This document shows positions 59,904 through 64,000 of a stretch of 64,000 nucleotides of DNA, one piece after another (position 1 is the stretch's first letter; the number at the start of each line of letters is the position of its first letter). This DNA comes from Planctomyces sp. SH-PL62 (GTDB lineage Bacteria; Planctomycetota; Planctomycetia; Isosphaerales; Isosphaeraceae). The notes under the pieces are model-generated. The model had not been told where the DNA came from, made no database searches, and saw only the letters and a program-made list of their open reading frames with translations. Position numbers and translations under genes: made by a program. The stretch covers positions 682,001 through 746,000 of the forward strand of contig NZ_CP011273.1 in assembly GCF_001610895.1 (NCBI RefSeq), read 5' to 3'.

Positions 59904-61672
59904 GACGAGGCCGCCGCCTGACGCTTGGAGCGGTTGACCAGGCAGGCGGAGTGGAGCTTCTCCTCGGCGGCCTTGAGCTCGGCGAGGATCGAGTCGGCGG
60001 CGGTTTCCAGCGGGATGGACTGCGCCTCGGACTGGTCGCGCCACTTGATCTCGATGTTGCCTTCCTTCAGGCCGCGTTCGCCGATGACGACCCGGAGCGG
60101 CACGCCGATCAGGTCGACGTCCTTGAACTTGAAGCCCGGGCGCTGGTCGCGGTCGTCCAGGATCACGTCGTAGCCGGCGGCCGTGAGCCGCTTCTCGAGC
60201 TGCTCGGCGGCGTCCATGACCGGCCCCGGCTTGACCTGGAGCGGCACGACGGCGACCTGATAAGGGGCCAGGTTCAAGGGCCAGATGATGCCGTTGGCGT
60301 CGTGCGCGGCCTCGACGGCGGCGGCCACGATCCGGTTCACGCCGATGCCGTAGCATCCCATGATGACCGGGATCTCGGCCTGTTTCTCGTCGAGGTAGGT
60401 CGCCCCCATCGCGGTGGAGTACTTCGTGCCCAGCTTGAAGACGTGGCCGATCTCCAGCCCCGCCTTGACGACCATCGCCGCGCCGCATCGGGGGCAGGGG
60501 TCGCCCTCGTCGGCGTTGCGGAGGTCGGCCGTGCGGTCGAGCTTGAAGTCGCGACCGGGGACGACGCCCGTCAGGTGGACGTCGACCTCGTTGCCGCCGA
60601 CGACGATCGTCTCCATCGCCGTGACCGCCTCGTCGACGATCATCGGGATCTTGATCGCGATCGGCCCGAGGAACCCGACGGGCGCGCCGGTGGACCTGGC
60701 GATCGAGTCGGCGTCGGCCGGGGCGAGCGTCGCGGCGCCGAAGGCTCGCCGGACCTTGGCCTCGTTGGCCTCGTGATCGCCGCGCAGGAGCGCCGCGACC
60801 GGCTTGCCGTCGGCCAGGTAGACCAGGAGCTTGCCCGAGGTCTTCTCCTCGACCCTGAGGAACGCGCAGACTTCGCGGATGGTCTTCTGGCCCGGGGTCC
60901 GGACGGACTCATAGGGGGGCGCGTCGGCGGCCTTCGAAGCCGGGGCGGGCGTCGCGCCGATCTCGGCCTTCTCCTGGTTGGCGGCGTAATTGCAGGCCGG
61001 GCACTGGATGACCTGGTCCTCGCCGGTGGAGCAGGGGACCATGAACTCGTGCGAGGCGTCGCCGCCGATCGGCCCGGACTCGGCCTCGACGACGACGTAC
61101 GGCAGGCCGCAGCGGTCGAAGATCCGGCAGTAGGCCTCGAACATGGCGTCGTAGCTCGTGTTGAGCTGGTCGACGTCGGCGTCGAAGCTGTAGGCGTCCT
61201 TCATGAGGAACTCGCGGGTCCGGAGGATCCCGAACCGCGGCCGGGGCTCGTCGCGGAACTTGGTCTGGATCTGATAGAGCGTGATCGGCAGCTGCTTGTA
61301 AGAGCTGATGAGGTCGCGCACCAGGTCGGTGATCACTTCCTCATGCGTGGGGCCCAGGGCCATGTGGTGCCCGCCGCTGATGTTCAGCTTCATCAGCAGG
61401 TCGCCGAAGGTTTCGAACCGGCCCGACTCCTTCCACAGCTCGATCGGCTGGAGGGCGGGCATCAGCAGCTCCTGCGCCCCGGCGGCGTCCATCTCCTCGC
61501 GGATGATGGCCTCGGCCTTCTTCAGGACGCGGAGCCCGAGCGGCAGGTAGGTGTAGGCGCCGGCCCCGAGCTGCCGGATCATGCCGGCGCGCAGGAGCAA
61601 GACGTGGCTGGGCGCGACGGCGTCGGCCGGGGTTTCCTTGAGCGTCGGGATCAGGGCGCTGGACCACCGCAC
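59900..61672 (-). CDS. proS: Prolyl-tRNA synthetase (bacterial type with editing domain)
   Basis: This 590-residue class II synthetase charges tRNA-Pro. It opens RWSSALIPTLKETPADA (GTG start) and has motif 1 in the PLGLRVLKKAEAIIREEM region. Motif 2 lies in YQIQTKFRDEPRPRFGILRTREFLMKDAYSF and motif 3 near MGCYGIGVNRIVAAAVE. Between motifs 2 and 3, at about 225-395, lies the YbaK-like editing insert (AGVRTPG... with GDHEANEAKVRRAF and STGAPVGFLGPIAI). The C-terminal anticodon domain has KPGPVMDAAEQLEKRLTAAGYDVILDDRDQRPGFKFKDVDLIGVPLRVV. Length is normal. Confidence 0.97.
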   Translation of the reverse strand: MRWSSALIPTLKETPADAVAPSHVLLLRAGMIRQLGAGAYTYLPLGLRVLKKAEAIIREEMDAAGAQELLMPALQPIELWKESGRFETFGDLLMKLNISGGHHMALGPTHEEVITDLVRDLISSYKQLPITLYQIQTKFRDEPRPRFGILRTREFLMKDAYSFDADVDQLNTSYDAMFEAYCRIFDRCGLPYVVVEAESGPIGGDASHEFMVPCSTGEDQVIQCPACNYAANQEKAEIGATPAPASKAADAPPYESVRTPGQKTIREVCAFLRVEEKTSGKLLVYLADGKPVAALLRGDHEANEAKVRRAFGAATLAPADADSIARSTGAPVGFLGPIAIKIPMIVDEAVTAMETIVVGGNEVDVHLTGVVPGRDFKLDRTADLRNADEGDPCPRCGAAMVVKAGLEIGHVFKLGTKYSTAMGATYLDEKQAEIPVIMGCYGIGVNRIVAAAVEAAHDANGIIWPLNLAPYQVAVVPLQVKPGPVMDAAEQLEKRLTAAGYDVILDDRDQRPGFKFKDVDLIGVPLRVVIGERGLKEGNIEIKWRDQSEAQSIPLETAADSILAELKAAEEKLHSACLVNRSKRQAAASS

Positions 61673-62120
61673 GGGGGCGTTCCTCCGGGACTCTGGCTGG
61701 CTTGGGGACGAAATCGTCCCGAGAGTCTACCAGATGGAGGCGCGCCGGGAGAGATCGGTTCGGTCGCGGTTCGTCGGGGACCGGGGCCGGCCCCGCCCTC
61801 GCGGACGGAGCCCGCGGACGAACAGGACCATCCGGCGCGACTCGGCCTTCCGGGTCGCACGGCGCGACGCGTGCGACGCGAACCCGGCGCGTGCGGGACC
61901 GGGAAATCGCGGCGAGAGCCGGGGGGCGTCGGGACGATGCTTTAGACCATCGAGAGGCTCGCTCGGCCCGCGGCCGTGATCGGCGCGGGGCGTCCGCGAT
62001 CCGGTCCGACCGTAATTTCCACGCCCCGCGACGGTTCAACCGAGAATGAAAGGCCGCGGCGCGGCGAGGGGTCCCGAGCCATCGGGAGCCCGGGCCGCCC
62101 CGGCCGCAGGGAGGTGTTCG
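61673..62120. other. Divergent intergenic region
   Basis: It lies between proS (minus) and the CARDB gene (plus) and is strongly GC-rich. An in-frame ATG at 62046 extends the CARDB frame, but the GTG at 62121 fits better. No convincing promoter hexamer or hairpin was identified. Confidence 0.45.
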
Positions 62121-63251
62121 GTGCTCTCAAGGGATTCATTCCGCTCGCGGCAGGCTCGTCGAGCGCGCCGCCGGATCGGGCTGGCCGCGCCGGAGCGGCT
62201 GGAAGACCGGCAGTTGATGGCCTACAGCGGCCTCGGGTTCTCGCTGGCCGACCTGTCGGTCACGGGCCAGTCGGCGACGACCGCCTCCTGGGGGGGGCCG
62301 CTGACCCTCCAGGTCACGCTCCAGAACGTCGGCGCCAGCACGATCATCGAGCCCACCTCGCTGGTCCCCGCGTCCCAGGTGCAGGTCGGCCCCGACGGCT
62401 TGAACGTGCCGTCGTACTACACGCCGAGCCAGTCCGACGCCCCGGACACGACGGTCGGGGTCTTCCTCGTCCCCCGGGGCCGGGGCCTCGCGAGCGGCGT
62501 ACAGGTCGGCGTGATCGAGGCGCCGTCGCTGTCGCAGAACAACATCGAGCAGTTCGAAGCGACGGTGACGCTCCCGGATCGCCCCGCCGGATTCCCGGCC
62601 TCGGGCGGCTACACGATCCGCCTGGTCGCCAACTTCGACCGCTCGGTGCTGGAGTCGAACTACCGCAACAACGTCAGCCCGCCGCTGGACGTCCGGATCA
62701 CCCCGACGCCGGCGACCCCGGCGATCCGCGCGATCACGTTCGACGCGCCCGGCGGGCTGGTCCCCGGCCAGGTGATCGCCCCGTACATCCAGATCGCCAA
62801 CCTGGGCGCGGCGGCGTTGACCTCGGATCTCGAAGTCGCGGTGGTGGCGTCCACCACGCCGGACTTCAACCTGGGGAGCACGGTCGTCTCGCTCTACACG
62901 ATCGGCGGCGGCGTCCCGGGCCTGAATTCGCTCCCGCTCCCCAACGCCGCCCGCCACGGTCGGGGCTTCCGCGCCCTCCAGCGCAACAACATCATCACGC
63001 CCAGGTCGAACGTCATCGCCATCCAGGGGACGAACGTGGCCCTGCCGACGAGCCCGGCCAGCTACTTCGTCGGCATCGTGATCGACCCGTTCAACAAGCT
63101 CAACCTGCCGAACCAGCCGGCGAACCGCCTGGATCTGCCGCAGCGGGTCTCCACCGTCTCCGGCGACGTCGCGCCGGGCGGGGTCGTGGGCGGGGCGAGC
63201 CCGTTCGCTTTCGAGAACCCGGTCAACGGCCTGCCGATCGGGATCGTCTGA
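62121..63251 (+). CDS. Secreted CARDB-domain protein
   Basis: This 376-residue protein starts with a basic N-terminus (RSRQARRARRRIG) followed by LAAPERLEDRQLMAYSG, the planctomycete N-terminal motif (RLEDRxLxA) shared by many secreted large proteins. CARDB/Ig-like domains follow, with LSLADLSVTGQSATTASWGGPLTLQVTLQNVGAST and GYTIRLVANFDRSVLESNYRNNVSPPLDVRIT as a typical repeat. CARDB domains often mediate cell-surface adhesion. I chose GTG with GGAGG about 7 bases upstream. An ATG 25 codons earlier is possible. Confidence 0.82.
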   Translation: MLSRDSFRSRQARRARRRIGLAAPERLEDRQLMAYSGLGFSLADLSVTGQSATTASWGGPLTLQVTLQNVGASTIIEPTSLVPASQVQVGPDGLNVPSYYTPSQSDAPDTTVGVFLVPRGRGLASGVQVGVIEAPSLSQNNIEQFEATVTLPDRPAGFPASGGYTIRLVANFDRSVLESNYRNNVSPPLDVRITPTPATPAIRAITFDAPGGLVPGQVIAPYIQIANLGAAALTSDLEVAVVASTTPDFNLGSTVVSLYTIGGGVPGLNSLPLPNAARHGRGFRALQRNNIITPRSNVIAIQGTNVALPTSPASYFVGIVIDPFNKLNLPNQPANRLDLPQRVSTVSGDVAPGGVVGGASPFAFENPVNGLPIGIV

Positions 63252-63409
63252 TCCGACCGGCTCGCAGAGAGGGCGGCGGGGCGGAGCAGGGGGGCGACCC
63301 TCCCTTGACCCCGCTCCGCCGCCGTTCCTAGAATCGAGCCCGTGTCGCGGCGCCCCGCCCGGCGTTCCCCCCGTCCCGCCTTCCCCTCCGTGCCGAGCCG
63401 ATCCATCTC

Positions 63410-64000
63410 ATGAGCCGTCGCTACGTCAATCAACTTTCGCACGGGGATTCGGTCGACGAGGCGTTCCTGGTCGCCGACAAACAGCTTCGCGCCAACCGCC
63501 AGGGGAACCTCTATCTCCAGCTCGAACTCCGGGACAAGACCGGGAGCGTCGGCGCGCGACTCTGGAACGCCACCGAGGAGCTCGCCCGCACCTTCGAGCC
63601 GGGCGACTTCCTGCTGGTCCGCGGCAAGACCCAGATCTTCCAGGGCTCGCTCCAGATCATCCTCACCCACATCGACGTCCTGGGCGCCGATCGGGTCGAG
63701 CCCGAGGACTTCCTCCCCCAGAGCTCGCAGAACGTCGCCAAGCTGTACGCCCGCCTCCGCGAGCTGCTGCTGGCGATGCACGAGCCCCACCTCCGCGCCC
63801 TGGTCGAGTGCTTCCTGATCGACGAGGAGTTCGTGGCGAAGTTCACCGCCGCCCCCGCCGGCATCAAGAACCACCACGCCTACCAGGGGGGGCTGCTGGA
63901 GCACGTCGTCACGATGCTCAACGTGGCCGACCGGATCCTGGAGTTCTACCCCGAGGTCGATCGCGATCTCCTCCTGACCGGCGTCTTCCTCCACGACATC
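63410..64000 (+). CDS. YhaM-like 3'-5' exonuclease, HD domain (N-terminal part)
   Basis: The first 197 codons of a gene run off the window. It has an OB-fold (MSRRYVNQLSHGDSVDEAFLVADKQLRANRQGNLYLQLELRDKTGSVGARLW), then HHAYQGGLLEHVVTMLNVADRIL and FLHDI, the start of the HD metal-binding domain (H...HD). This is the layout of B. subtilis YhaM, a 3'-5' exoribonuclease. The rest of the HD domain is beyond the window. Confidence 0.85.
   Translation, partial: MSRRYVNQLSHGDSVDEAFLVADKQLRANRQGNLYLQLELRDKTGSVGARLWNATEELARTFEPGDFLLVRGKTQIFQGSLQIILTHIDVLGADRVEPEDFLPQSSQNVAKLYARLRELLLAMHEPHLRALVECFLIDEEFVAKFTAAPAGIKNHHAYQGGLLEHVVTMLNVADRILEFYPEVDRDLLLTGVFLHDI

Noticed and set aside
1-64000. CRISPR array, insertion sequence or prophage
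   Set aside because: No regularly spaced repeats, transposase, integrase or phage structural genes were seen anywhere in the window.

Overview
This window comes from a high-GC planctomycete, most likely Isosphaeraceae-like (Paludisphaera, Singulisphaera, Isosphaera). The evidence is two PEP-CTERM proteins, a DUF1559 prepilin-type protein, a secreted protein opening with the planctomycete RLEDRxLxA motif, UnbV/FG-GAP and TPR secreted proteins, a transmembrane Ser/Thr kinase, a planctomycete-style ECF sigma factor and CsrA. No phage, insertion sequence or CRISPR array is visible, so this looks like core chromosome.

Layout. 0-6.4 kb: end of a Gly/Met-rich protein, a TPR protein, rpiA, a secreted Ntn-hydrolase, then an AraC regulator, a DUF417 (RclC-like) membrane protein and a YcaC-like hydrolase, then a PEP-CTERM protein. 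7-10 kb: tRNA-Pro, a degenerate histidine-kinase-like protein and parAB. 10-23 kb: pncB, a GT39-type membrane enzyme, a CHRD PEP-CTERM protein, opcA, a STAS protein, plsX-fabD, a double M16 peptidase, a DUF1559 protein and two unknowns. 23-38 kb: a GH42-like secreted protein, EF-G with an apparent frameshift, a large UnbV lipoprotein, a small lipoprotein, a nitrilase-fold hydrolase, a TPR protein and a large Ser/Thr kinase. 38-45.7 kb: two tRNA-Arg, a sigma factor, csrA, a PfpI/DJ-1 protein, tRNA-Glu, an HDAC-family deacetylase, zwf, a membrane protein and an M19 dipeptidase. 45.8-54.4 kb: a 1487-residue voltage-sensor-like membrane protein, then glycan genes (deacetylase, methyltransferase, GT2, APH/LPS-kinase-like, GT4). 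54.5-64 kb: rpsL-rpsG, an O-antigen-ligase-like protein, a WecA/MraY-type transferase, a small membrane protein, proS, a CARDB protein and the start of a YhaM-like exonuclease.

How it fits together. ParAB lies at 8.3-10 kb. Between 12.4 and 42.2 kb I find eight 14-mers matching the canonical parS core GTTTCACGTGAAAC at 12 or more of 14 positions, plus one weaker site, so the window probably holds the chromosomal centromere and lies near the replication origin. rpiA, zwf and opcA all serve the pentose-phosphate pathway but are unlinked. plsX and fabD serve lipid synthesis. The 50-59.5 kb genes suggest surface-glycan assembly. Five tRNA, rpsL and csrA upstream regions share TTGACA/C with a 16-18 bp spacer and a -10-like hexamer, a plausible housekeeping promoter.

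Most notable are the parS-like cluster, the single-base frameshift in EF-G, the voltage-sensor-like giant protein, the 30-bp perfect palindrome enclosing one parS-like site, and the rcl-like regulator/DUF417/hydrolase group.
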